Below, piece after piece: positions 15,721 through 23,189 of a stretch of DNA of 24,661 nt (within the stretch, counting starts at the first letter, position 1; every line of letters starts with the position of its first letter). Source of the DNA: an uncultured Lachnospiraceae bacterium (GTDB taxonomy: Bacteria > Bacillota > Clostridia > Lachnospirales > Lachnospiraceae); NCBI GenBank assembly GCA_946549155.1, contig CAMNQN010000013.1, positions 1-24,661 of the forward strand. The letters run 5' to 3'. Both the position numbers and the translations under genes were made by a program. The notes under the pieces were generated by a model, which saw only the letters and a program-made list of their open reading frames with translations, was not told the DNA's origin and did no database searches.

Positions 15721-17825
15721 AAACATATAACCTGGATTTTTTGATTGCGGGTCTTACCCTGCTTCTTTTAGTCCTGTATCATTTTGAAAAACAGAAAAAA
15801 CCGGATAATACGAATAACCGTATTTTCCAGGCCTTTATCACAACGGCGCTGGCAGATGTAAGCTTTGATATTTTAAGCACGCTTCTTATTATGTCCGAGA
15901 ATGCGGCCCTTGCCTCCATTACAAAAGGAACTCTGACCGTTTTTTATATCCTGCAGCTCATTCTTCCGGTTGCCCTTGTATACTATGCCCAGACATTGCG
16001 GGAAACCTCAATTCAAAAAATCAAAAAAATTATGACCGTCTGGTTGATTCTTCCGGTCCTTATGCTTTTTCTGGTGATTTCCAACTACTGGAACGGGCTG
16101 CTGTTTTACATCGACCGCCAGGGAATCTACTGCCATGGTCCTCTTTATATGATGATGTATGAGTATGCCCTTTTATACGCTGGGATTCTTGCCTTTATAA
16201 CCATCGTCCATCGCAGGGATCTGGGCGGAAAAAATACGGCTGTCCTATGGGAGTTCATGTTCATTGAAGCCGGCTGCGTAATCATACAGGCATTATTCGG
16301 AACGTATCTGATGACCGGCTTTGGCATCAGCGTCGGTATTACCGTACTGTATCTGACCATTGGGAATCCCGGCACTTATATGGATCATATGACAGGCGCC
16401 CTGGACAAAATTTATTTCGATAAATGGTTTCTGGAGCAGCAGACAAGGCGAAAACCCATCCACGTAATTTCCATCAATGTCACCCGCCTGAAACATATCA
16501 ACAAAATTTACGGGAATAACGTTGGAAACCAGCTTCTGCTGCGCATCACCGAAGCGCTTCAGGAAATCAGTCCCACCGTGCAGGTATTTCGGATATCCGG
16601 GAAAAAATTCTTTCTTGTAATGCAGACCCTCTCCGATTACGAGCAGGCCCGGGAGAAGATTCTGAAGCTTTTCCGGAAGAATTTTGAGGTAAACGAAAAC
16701 TTTATTTCCTTTCCTGCAATTATCTGCGGTATTATCCACGGGGAGAAGCTGCAGGAAAATACCTTCATTGCCTATGTAGATTATATGATCTCCCTGGTGA
16801 ACGATTCGAACGAAACCGTATTGATACAGTCAGACGAAAAGACCATGAATGGCTTCATTTATGAGCAGGAAATTGAACGGTTTTTGAATGAAGCGGTAGA
16901 GAAGGATCTGTTTGACGTCTATTATCAGCCGGTATATTCCATCAAAACCAATGGTTATGTCACACTGGAGGCCCTGAGCCGCCTTTGGCACCCGACCTTT
17001 GGCTATGTACCGCCCGACGTATTTATTACACTGGCAGAAAGAAACGGGCAGATCCTTAAAATCGGACAGCTCCAGTTTCAGCGCATCTGCCGCTTTGTCA
17101 AAGAAAATGAAACGATCATGAAGCAGATTAAAAATATTAAATTTAATCTGTCTCCCGTGGAAATTCTGGAACCCGGGCACGTACAGAATCTGATCGATAT
17201 CATCCAGAAAAACGGCCTCCCGTTTTCCTATTTTCAATTTGAAATCACAGAGACGGTGGCAACCGAATACAGTGCTCAGCTCTACGAGATTGTGGACCAG
17301 CTTCTGAATGTGGGGATCAGCCTCTGCCTGGATGATTTCGGTTCCGGATACGCCAATATGAACACTGTTTTGAAACTGCCCTTCTCCTGCATCAAGCTGG
17401 ACCGCTCTCTGCTGAAGGGCCTTAACGAGGAACCGCAGGTGGCCTTTTTCTACCGGAGCATCATCTCCATGCTCCACGAAATGAACTATCAGATTGTCTC
17501 AGAAGGTGTAGAGACAGAGGAAGAGGAAGAAAAGCTCCGGGAATGGGGTGTGGACATGATCCAGGGCTACTATTTCTCCTGTCCGGTGAGCTTTCCACCT
17601 ATCCCGGCGGACGCTATATGGAGTTCATCATTTACCCGTTCTCCTTCGCAGAATTTCTGGAACTGTACCGTCCCATCACACCGGATGAACCGATCCAGAA
17701 ATGTTTTCAGAAGTATCTTTTATCCGGCGGTATGCCGTACCTTGCCAACATCCGCTACGAGGATGCTCCTTCCAGGCTGTATCTTCATGATCTGTTCAAC
17801 TCTGTCCAGCTCAAGGATATTGTAA
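15717..17825 (+). CDS. Membrane GGDEF-EAL protein (c-di-GMP phosphodiesterase), 3' end recombined
   Basis: A 702-aa ORF. Residues 1-225 hold about seven membrane helices. Residues ~230-375 are a degenerate GGDEF domain (SGKKF in place of GGDEF, and NVTRLK in place of the metal motif). Residues ~388-625 are an EAL domain with its catalytic signature intact: E418-A-L, KFNLSP, FEITET, DDFGSGY (539-545), KLDRS, EGVE (596-599) and QGYYFS (616-621). It is probably an active c-di-GMP phosphodiesterase. After about residue 625 the sequence stops resembling EAL proteins. The last ~77 residues are the out-of-frame reading of an ATPase remnant, so the native C-terminus is lost. It overlaps the GGDEF gene by four bases. 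Confidence 0.85.
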   Translation: MKTYNLDFLIAGLTLLLLVLYHFEKQKKPDNTNNRIFQAFITTALADVSFDILSTLLIMSENAALASITKGTLTVFYILQLILPVALVYYAQTLRETSIQKIKKIMTVWLILPVLMLFLVISNYWNGLLFYIDRQGIYCHGPLYMMMYEYALLYAGILAFITIVHRRDLGGKNTAVLWEFMFIEAGCVIIQALFGTYLMTGFGISVGITVLYLTIGNPGTYMDHMTGALDKIYFDKWFLEQQTRRKPIHVISINVTRLKHINKIYGNNVGNQLLLRITEALQEISPTVQVFRISGKKFFLVMQTLSDYEQAREKILKLFRKNFEVNENFISFPAIICGIIHGEKLQENTFIAYVDYMISLVNDSNETVLIQSDEKTMNGFIYEQEIERFLNEAVEKDLFDVYYQPVYSIKTNGYVTLEALSRLWHPTFGYVPPDVFITLAERNGQILKIGQLQFQRICRFVKENETIMKQIKNIKFNLSPVEILEPGHVQNLIDIIQKNGLPFSYFQFEITETVATEYSAQLYEIVDQLLNVGISLCLDDFGSGYANMNTVLKLPFSCIKLDRSLLKGLNEEPQVAFFYRSIISMLHEMNYQIVSEGVETEEEEEKLREWGVDMIQGYYFSCPVSFPPIPADAIWSSSFTRSPSQNFWNCTVPSHRMNRSRNVFRSIFYPAVCRTLPTSATRMLLPGCIFMICSTLSSSRIL

Positions 17826-18108
17826 AACGGAACAAGATCCGTGACGTGGACTTGCTGGAACGCATCATCGCTTATGTGATTGCGAATGTAGGTACGACCT
17901 TCTCCGCTACTTCTCTGGCGAAGTTCCTCAAAAACGAGAAGCGAACCGTTGCGCCGGAGACAAAAAGATTGACTTTGCATGCGACAAGCGCAGAGAGAAG
18001 CTGTATGTTCAGGTTGCTTATCTGCTGGCATCCGATGAGACCATCCAGCGTGAGTTCGGCGCGTATGACAGTATCCGCGATTTCCTGTTGGCAGAGGAAT
18101 GGAATTAA
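17576..18108 (+). pseudogene. DUF4143-type ATPase remnant with frameshift and deletions
   Basis: In a frame different from the EAL gene, 17576 onward encodes LLSGELSTYPGGRYMEFIIY and then the middle of an archaeal-type ATPase, through FLKNEKRTVAPE near 17958. The frame then shifts. From 17959 to the TAA at 18106 the text reads DKKIDFACDKRREKLYVQVA... and YDSIRD, a late part of the same family. The roughly 60-70 residues between these pieces, the P-loop N-terminus, and the end after YDSIRD are missing. Its start is fused inside the EAL gene around 17576-17590. It belongs to a different subgroup than the remnant at 85-780. Clearly non-functional. Confidence 0.8.
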
Positions 18109-18130
18109 CTCACAATTGTTTTGACCTGTT

Positions 18131-18688
18131 TTATGATTTGGGTAATGGAGTTCTTATCTTCTCACCTTCTGCTTCATAACGGGATAAAAGGGATTTGAGC
18201 ATGCGAGTTACTTTTTCGCTCCACACCTGGCATCTCAACGCTCCTCTGTCCGGTTTTTCGGAAGAAACAGAATTGCCATAAGGATATCCTACCGCAAGAT
18301 CCGTTTCGATCAGCTCCAATAATTTCTGAACATTTGCTTCTCCCACCGGTTCCGCCTTGGATTTAAAAAAGTCAGCAAGTTTTTTAAATGCGTCAGCCTG
18401 ATCCTGAAGATACTGTTTTTCACATCCTCTGGACAAATTAGAACATATAATACTCATTTTCATTGCAGATAATTCTTTTTCCACATGTGGTTTTTCTAAT
18501 TTCTCCTGAGTTACAGTCTGACCCTCGTCCTTTTTCTCACGAAAAGCTTCTTTTCCTGCGCCGCACCATGGACACTTCCAGTTTTCCGGAAGTTCTTCCC
18601 ATTTTGTTCCAGGGGCAATTCCCGCCTCCGGAATACCTTTTGCTTCGTCATATGTATACGAGCAAACAGAACATACCATTTGTTTCAT
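18131..18688 (-). CDS. Rubredoxin-domain protein with helical C-terminal domain
   Basis: A 185-aa cytoplasmic protein. Residues 1-45 are a rubredoxin iron site with C6-x2-C9 and C39-P-W-C42-G, which bind one Fe for single-electron transfer. Residues ~75-180 are a charged, helical region with no recognised catalytic motif; it contains one further Cys pair around SIICSNLSRGCEKQ. Rubredoxins pass electrons to oxygen- or peroxide-reducing enzymes in anaerobes. The ATG follows AAGGAGGTG at nine bases. Its promoter lacks a -35 but carries a palindrome at about -41, shared with two redox promoters further on. Full length for what can be judged; function of the C-terminal domain unknown. Confidence 0.82.
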   Translation of the reverse strand: MKQMVCSVCSYTYDEAKGIPEAGIAPGTKWEELPENWKCPWCGAGKEAFREKKDEGQTVTQEKLEKPHVEKELSAMKMSIICSNLSRGCEKQYLQDQADAFKKLADFFKSKAEPVGEANVQKLLELIETDLAVGYPYGNSVSSEKPDRGALRCQVWSEKVTRMLKSLLSRYEAEGEKIRTPLPKS

Positions 18689-18711
18689 CTGTTATCACAC
18701 CTCCTTATTTG

Positions 18712-18751
18712 ATTATAACAAACCACATATTTTCTTCCGTGATGTTATCAC
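18712..18751 (-). promoter_or_regulatory. Activator-type promoter of the rubredoxin gene (operator site A)
   Basis: The perfect palindrome GTGAT-GTT-ATCAC lies at 18739-18751, centre 18745. The -10 TATAAT is at 18717-18712 on the minus strand, so the start is near 18705. The palindrome centre is then about -40, and there is no recognisable -35. This is the geometry of a class II Crp/Fnr-family activation site. Confidence 0.7.
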
Positions 18752-18761
18752 CAAATTAGTG

Positions 18762-19538
18762 TTACTCTCCACAATGATGTTCGCCGCAGCCATGCTCTCC
18801 ACAATTATGATTCTCTCCATGATGCTGATTATGGTGATTACACATTATGTTCGGGTTATATGCAAGATTTCCGTCAAGGAGAGCGGCAACTGCATCGTCT
18901 GAATTTCCGGACACACCTCCATAAAGCTTGATATTTGCTGCTTCCAGAGCTGCCTTGGCACCTCCACCGATACCACCGCAGATCAGAACATCTGCATTCA
19001 GCGCAGTCAGTATGTCAGCCAATGCACCATGGCCGCTGCCATTCGTATCTACAATCTTTGAATCGATGATCTTTCCTTCCTGCACGTCATAGACCTTGAA
19101 CTGTTCGGTATGACCGAAGTGCTGGAAAATCTGTCCATTCTCATAAGTCACTGCTACTCTCATAATATGTTCTCCTTTTTCTATTTTATATTGCTGATAA
19201 ACCATCTGTTTGAAACAGCCATGCTGACTGCAATTCGCACTCTGTCCGTTGCAAAGCCAGAAATCTCCGCCTTCGATCCGAAGCGGACGTCCATCTACAA
19301 TAGCATCTGCCAGCTTTTTCCTCGCACTTTCGTAGATTCTCTGTACCGTTGTTCTTGCGATCTGCATAAAAGCCGCACATTGTTCCTGACTGAAACCTTG
19401 TTTATCAATCAGACGAATCGTTTCATACTCATCCACAGCCAAAATGACCGGTTCTCTTTCTGTTTTAATATCAACGGGCGAAAACTCCAATATCTGTGGA
19501 AAGTGGCAGACTTTTCTGCATTTCATAGGTCTTGGCAT
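18762..19538 (-). CDS. DUF134 - NifX (dinitrogenase Fe-Mo cofactor-binding) fusion protein
   Basis: A 258-aa protein. Residues 1-95 form a DUF134 helix-turn-helix domain (GFSQEQCAAFMQIARTTVQRIYESARKKLADAI), followed by a Cys-rich stretch (CNGQSANCSQHGC). Residues 126-225 form a NifX/NifB-type Fe-Mo cluster-binding fold (MRVAVTYENG, FQHFGHTEQF, ADVLICGGIGGGA). The tail (~230-258) is rich in His and Cys and probably binds metal. An internal ATG at 19163 has a strong AAGGAG eight bases upstream, so a free 133-aa NifX product is likely also made. It shares a symmetric divergent promoter with the Crp/Fnr gene. Likely a metal- or cluster-responsive regulator; role inferred. Confidence 0.85.
   Translation of the reverse strand: MPRPMKCRKVCHFPQILEFSPVDIKTEREPVILAVDEYETIRLIDKQGFSQEQCAAFMQIARTTVQRIYESARKKLADAIVDGRPLRIEGGDFWLCNGQSANCSQHGCFKQMVYQQYKIEKGEHIMRVAVTYENGQIFQHFGHTEQFKVYDVQEGKIIDSKIVDTNGSGHGALADILTALNADVLICGGIGGGAKAALEAANIKLYGGVSGNSDDAVAALLDGNLAYNPNIMCNHHNQHHGENHNCGEHGCGEHHCGE
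19163..19177 (-). promoter_or_regulatory. Internal ribosome binding site and start in the DUF134-NifX gene
   Basis: On the minus strand AAGGAG (19177-19172), 8 bases, then ATG (start 19163). The ATG falls exactly at the first residue of the NifX domain. It implies a second, shorter product in frame. Confidence 0.6.
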
Positions 19539-19569
19539 AAAACTCCCCCTTTGGAAAACCTTTTCTCAC

Positions 19570-19598
19570 AGTATAAGCCGTTTTCGGGCATATGTCGA
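19570..19598 (-). promoter_or_regulatory. Promoter of the DUF134-NifX gene
   Basis: On the minus strand TCGACA (19598-19593), a 17-bp spacer and TATACT (19575-19570). The -35 lies in the left half of the 34-bp palindrome. Confidence 0.75.
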
Positions 19599-19619
19599 TA
19601 ATATATTTGACATATGCCC
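19586..19619. promoter_or_regulatory. 34-bp palindromic operator in the divergent promoter
   Basis: GGGCATATGTC (19586-19596), 12 bp, GACATATGCCC (19609-19619): perfect 11-bp arms, each with its own CATATG palindrome. Each arm covers one of the two divergent -35 boxes, so occupancy should silence both genes. The binder is probably the Crp/Fnr protein or the DUF134 protein. Confidence 0.78.
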
Positions 19620-19635
19620 AAAACAAAGATATAAT
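19607..19635 (+). promoter_or_regulatory. Consensus sigma-A promoter of the Crp/Fnr gene
   Basis: TTGACA (19607-19612), a 17-bp spacer and TATAAT (19630-19635): a perfect consensus. The -35 overlaps the right arm of the palindrome. Confidence 0.85.
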
Positions 19636-19662
19636 AATAAACAATGCAAGGAGGAATGGAAC

Positions 19663-20322
19663 ATGAAATTTGAAAACTATTTTCCCATATGGTATCAACT
19701 GACTGCAGATCAGAAAAATCGTACCCAGAAAGGGCTTATTACACGAAAAGTCGAGAAAGGAACCATCATTCATAATGGAAACATGGACTGTACCGGTCTT
19801 CTTCTTGTCAAGTCCGGACAGCTTCGTGCATATATTCTCTCTGATGAGGGGCGTGAGATTACCATTTATCGCCTGTTTGATAGAGATATGTGCCTGTTTT
19901 CCGCCTCCTGCATGATGCGTTCCATTCAGTTTGACGTGACCATTGAGGCAGAAAAGGATACCGAGTTTTGGATCATTCCGACCGAAATCTATAAAAGCAT
20001 TATGGAAGAATCCGCACCCGTGGCAAATTATACCAATGAACTGATGGCTGCCCGTTTTTCTGATGTCATGTGGCTGATCGAGCAGATCATGTGGAAAAGC
20101 CTTGATAAAAGGGTTGCATCTTTTCTTCTGGAAGAATCTTCGATTGAAGAAAGTGATAAATTGAAACTGACTCATGAAGCCATTTCCAATCATCTGGGTA
20201 CACACCGGGAAGTCATTACACGAATGCTCCGCTATTTTCAAAGCGAAGGCATGGTCAAACTGTCTCGTGGTACCGTAACGATTCTGAATAAAGAAAAATT
20301 AGAACATTTACAAAATATATAA
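19663..20322 (+). CDS. Crp/Fnr-family transcriptional regulator
   Basis: A 219-aa regulator. Residues ~15-120 form the cNMP-binding-like beta barrel. Residues ~125-145 are the long dimer helix, and ~150-215 the winged helix with recognition segment THEAISNHLGTHREVITRML. The sensor domain has Cys residues (MDCTGLL, MCLFSASCMM) that could bind an iron-sulfur cluster or react with redox signals, but the Fnr N-terminal Cys cluster is absent. The ATG at 19663 follows AAGGAGG at nine bases. It lies between two redox operons, and three nearby promoters carry a Crp/Fnr-like palindrome near -41, so it is the best candidate activator. Its own promoter has a different palindrome. Confidence 0.9.
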   Translation: MKFENYFPIWYQLTADQKNRTQKGLITRKVEKGTIIHNGNMDCTGLLLVKSGQLRAYILSDEGREITIYRLFDRDMCLFSASCMMRSIQFDVTIEAEKDTEFWIIPTEIYKSIMEESAPVANYTNELMAARFSDVMWLIEQIMWKSLDKRVASFLLEESSIEESDKLKLTHEAISNHLGTHREVITRMLRYFQSEGMVKLSRGTVTILNKEKLEHLQNI

Positions 20323-20326
20323 ACGA

Positions 20327-20371
20327 ATGCCCATCTTCAACCTTTAAACATTGAAGATGGGCATATATTTT
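20327..20371. terminator. Bidirectional terminator between the Crp/Fnr gene and the CoADR gene
   Basis: A perfect 14-bp stem (ATGCCCATCTTCAA at 20327-20340, TTGAAGATGGGCAT at 20351-20364) with a 10-base loop is followed by ATATTTT on the plus strand. On the minus strand an AT-rich TATATTTT follows. It separates convergent genes. Confidence 0.88.
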
Positions 20372-22061
20372 ACTGATCCATTCCGCAGGCAGTTGCTGTT
20401 TCAATGAGACACCGGTCATGCATCACCGCATCGTAAAAACGGAATCCTCCTGAGAAGTTATAGGCTTTATATCCGTTTCCTTCCAATATACGTGTTCCGA
20501 TATAGCTTCTAAGTCCACTTTGACAGATCACATAAACGGGTTTATCTTTTTCAATCTCATCCAGACGTTCCCGAAGTTCATCTACCGGAATATTTTTGAA
20601 TCCTTCGATATGACCATTGCCATATTCTCTGACAGTTCTCACGTCTAAAAGAGTCACACTTCCATCCCGAGGTAAAAGATCAACATCCTCCAGATGCCAT
20701 TGTTTCAATATGCCTTTCGAAATATTGTCTATCATAAAACCAGCCATATTCACAGGATCCTTGGCAGAAGAATACGGTGGAGCATAGGCCAGATCCAGGT
20801 CTTTAAGCTCCGTAGCTTTCATTCCCGCATGAATCGCTGTAGCCAGTACATCGATCCGTTTGTCCACCCCTTCGTAGCCAACAATCTGAGCCCCCAGAAG
20901 ACGATATGTTTCTTTTTCAAAAACAACTTTCATGGTCATCACCTTGCCTCCCGGATAATAACCGGCATGGCTCATAGGTGAAAGGATTACCGTATCTACA
21001 TCGAGACCGGCTTTCCTTGCATTGGTTTCATTGATTCCTGTAGTCGCTGCTGTCATATCAAATACTTTAATGACAGAACTGCCCTGACTGCCCGGATATC
21101 TGCTGTCACCACCACAAATATTGTCCGCAATGATGCGTCCCTGTTTATTGGCAGGTCCTGCCAGAGAGATCAATGCTTCCTGCCCGGTCACATAATGTTT
21201 CACCTGTACTGCATCGCCGGCAGCAAAAATATCCGGTGCAGAAGTTTCCATCCGGTCATTTACGACAATACTGCCTTTGATTCCCAATTCCAGTCCTGCG
21301 TCTTTTGCAAAATGTGTATCCGGGGTAACGCCAATTGCCAGAACTACCATATCTGCATGCAGCGGCATCTCATCTTTCAACAAAATATCTATTCCGCCAT
21401 CTTTTTCTTCAAATCCTTCTACCGTATGTCCCAAAGCAAGCTTCACTCCATGTTTCCGCATCTCACTGTGGATAAAAGAAGCCATATCTGCATCAAAAGG
21501 ATTCATAAGCTGTTTTGGACGCTGGACAATGGTCACATCCATGCCAAGTTCCTTTAAGTTTTCTGCCAGTTCCAAGCCGATGAAACCACCACCGGCTAAT
21601 ACGGCAGACTTTGGCTGATTCTTGTTGATATACTCTTTGATATGGAAGGTATCCTCTACCGTACGGAGGGTAAATACTTTTTCAATTCCTACACCCGGAA
21701 GCCGTGGCTGTGTTGGTTTCGCACCCGGAGAGAGGATCAATTTATCATAGGATTCCTCAAATTCTTCACCGGTTTCCAAATTCCTTACCGAAATTGTTTT
21801 TTGATCCGGATGGATCGCAGTCACCTCATGGTGGACTTTCATATTGATTCGGAAGCGGGAAAAGAAACTTTCCGGTGTCTGAAGTGTCAGCTCCTCCGGA
21901 TCTGTAATCACACCTCCAATATAATACGGCAGTCCACAATTTGCGTAGGATATATATCCCGAACGTTCAAATACCGTGATTTCTGCAGTTTCATCTAATC
22001 TGCGGATGCGTGCAGCTGCGGTTGCACCACCTGCCACACCGCCTACAATTAATACCTTCAT
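20370..22061 (-). CDS. CoA-disulfide reductase - rhodanese fusion (NADH-dependent persulfide reductase type)
   Basis: A 563-aa flavoprotein. The FAD motif GGVAGGATAAAR is at 7-18 and the redox-active C42 lies in SYANCGLP, as in CoA-disulfide reductase and Nsr. The NAD-binding motif AGGGFIGLELAENL is in the middle, and GDAVQVKH closes the FAD domain. A C-terminal rhodanese domain (~460-545) has its sulfur-carrying C513 in VICQSGLRS. CoADR-rhodanese fusions reduce CoA or other persulfides and polysulfides with NADH, releasing sulfide. It is the last gene of the thioredoxin-rhodanese-CoADR operon, one base after the rhodanese stop, with GGAAAGGTGG inside that gene's end. Length and catalytic residues are normal. 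Confidence 0.92.
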   Translation of the reverse strand: MKVLIVGGVAGGATAAARIRRLDETAEITVFERSGYISYANCGLPYYIGGVITDPEELTLQTPESFFSRFRINMKVHHEVTAIHPDQKTISVRNLETGEEFEESYDKLILSPGAKPTQPRLPGVGIEKVFTLRTVEDTFHIKEYINKNQPKSAVLAGGGFIGLELAENLKELGMDVTIVQRPKQLMNPFDADMASFIHSEMRKHGVKLALGHTVEGFEEKDGGIDILLKDEMPLHADMVVLAIGVTPDTHFAKDAGLELGIKGSIVVNDRMETSAPDIFAAGDAVQVKHYVTGQEALISLAGPANKQGRIIADNICGGDSRYPGSQGSSVIKVFDMTAATTGINETNARKAGLDVDTVILSPMSHAGYYPGGKVMTMKVVFEKETYRLLGAQIVGYEGVDKRIDVLATAIHAGMKATELKDLDLAYAPPYSSAKDPVNMAGFMIDNISKGILKQWHLEDVDLLPRDGSVTLLDVRTVREYGNGHIEGFKNIPVDELRERLDEIEKDKPVYVICQSGLRSYIGTRILEGNGYKAYNFSGGFRFYDAVMHDRCLIETATACGMDQ

Positions 22062-22062
22062 C

Positions 22063-22383
22063 TTATCGTTCCACCTTTCCTATATAGGAAGAAATTCCTC
22101 CAATGTTAGTTACGTTTGAATATCCCATACGTTTCAACGTATTTACTGCCTGGCTGCTTCGGGAACCAGAATAGCAATAGACAAATAAAGGTGTCTCTTT
22201 TGTTGTGACCACTGATGTAACCTTATCTATCATCTGCAGTGGTACATTTTTACTTTTCGGAACATGTCCTTCTTTATATTCCTGGGGTGTACGCACATCC
22301 AGTAAAACAGCTCCTGAAACAGATTGATACTCTTTTATGCCCTCATTGATATCTTTTTGTTTGAACAGATCAAAAAATCCCAT
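22063..22383 (-). CDS. Single-domain rhodanese sulfurtransferase
   Basis: A 106-aa cytoplasmic rhodanese. It has LLDVRTPQEYKEGHVPKSKNVPL and the active loop C70-Y-S-G-S-R-S, where the Cys carries a persulfide. It has no signal peptide. It lies between thioredoxin (14 bp upstream; the SD overlaps the thioredoxin stop) and the CoADR fusion (one base downstream). It probably relays sulfane sulfur to the CoADR or is reduced by the thioredoxin. Confidence 0.92.
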   Translation of the reverse strand: MGFFDLFKQKDINEGIKEYQSVSGAVLLDVRTPQEYKEGHVPKSKNVPLQMIDKVTSVVTTKETPLFVYCYSGSRSSQAVNTLKRMGYSNVTNIGGISSYIGKVER

Positions 22384-22397
22384 ATTTATGACCCTCC

Positions 22398-22703
22398 TTA
22401 CAGCATCGCAAGAATTGCGTTCTTGGGTTTTGCTCCCATAGATTGATTGACAATTTTTCCATCTTTGATAACAATCAGTGTAGGAATGCTCATAACGCGA
22501 AACTGGCTTGCAAGCTCCGGCTGCTCATCTACATTGATTTTTCCAATTTTGATATCAGAGCGTTCCCCTGCGATCTCTTCCAGGATTGGACCTACCATAC
22601 GGCAGGGGCCACACCACGGAGCCCAGAAATCCAAAAGTACCGGTTTGTCGGAATTTATAATTTCATTCTGAAAATTGTTTCTAGTGATATTGATAACAGA
22701 CAT
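22398..22703 (-). CDS. Thioredoxin
   Basis: A 101-aa cytoplasmic thioredoxin with the active site W30-C31-G-P-C34 and the cis-proline segment SIPT. It reduces disulfides and persulfides. It starts the three-gene redox operon, with AGGAGGATG about seven bases before the ATG. The length is near the usual 105, the C-terminus slightly short. Its neighbours suggest it recycles rhodanese persulfides rather than serving as the general housekeeping thioredoxin. Confidence 0.93.
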   Translation of the reverse strand: MSVINITRNNFQNEIINSDKPVLLDFWAPWCGPCRMVGPILEEIAGERSDIKIGKINVDEQPELASQFRVMSIPTLIVIKDGKIVNQSMGAKPKNAILAML

Positions 22704-22734
22704 ATGATCATCCTCCTTTTTCTTTTATGATCTT

Positions 22735-22775
22735 ACTATATCAAAATCATTTTTAATCTTCTGTGATGATGTTAC
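22735..22775 (-). promoter_or_regulatory. Activator-type promoter of the thioredoxin operon (operator site C)
   Basis: GTAAC-ATC-ATCAC (minus strand, 22775-22763, centre 22769) is an imperfect copy of the shared palindrome and overlaps the stop of the upstream lipoprotein gene. The -10 TATAGT is at 22740-22735, start near 22728, so the site centre is about -41. There is no clear -35. Confidence 0.6.
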
Positions 22776-23161
22776 GGTTCTGAAACAGTATCTCCTGTCC
22801 AGTCATTAATGCCGCCAATTTCTACAATATTCGTATATCCCAATTCTGCCAGTTTTCCAGAAGCCTGTTTGCTTCGGTTTCCACTGCGGCAGTACACCAG
22901 AATCAGCTGATCCTTGTCCGGCAGTTCCTGAATATCCTCCGAACCAATCGTTTCGTTTGGAATATTAATTGCATTGGGAATATGTCTTTCACGAAATTCT
23001 TCCGGTGTCCGAACATCCAGGATAATATAACCACTTTCTTCTTCCATCATGGTTACAGCCTCATCCATACTGATCTGACGATAACTGTTTTCCTGTTCAT
23101 TGGATGCTGTGCAGCCTGCCAGAAATAATAAAAGCAATAAAAAGGGAAGCCATCTTCTCAT
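22772..23161 (-). CDS. Rhodanese lipoprotein
   Basis: A 129-aa extracytoplasmic rhodanese. It has an N-terminal signal (RRW, then a Leu-rich core) and a lipobox L14-A-G-C17, so it is anchored to the outer face of the membrane. The rhodanese domain has IILDVRTPEEFRERHIPNAINIP and the active loop C91-R-S-G-N-R-S. It could capture external sulfane sulfur or polysulfide for the cytoplasmic rhodanese-CoADR system next door. The ATG follows AAGGAGG. It is its own transcript, with a -41 palindrome like its neighbours. Confidence 0.9.
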   Translation of the reverse strand: MRRWLPFLLLLLFLAGCTASNEQENSYRQISMDEAVTMMEEESGYIILDVRTPEEFRERHIPNAINIPNETIGSEDIQELPDKDQLILVYCRSGNRSKQASGKLAELGYTNIVEIGGINDWTGDTVSEP

Positions 23162-23189
23162 TATAGTTCCTCCTTGTCTTTATAATTGC

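Noticed and set aside
19471..20241. A 256-aa minus-strand ORF opposite the Crp/Fnr gene
   Set aside because: It overlaps the divergent promoters and a clear Crp/Fnr coding sequence; its composition is that of an antisense frame.
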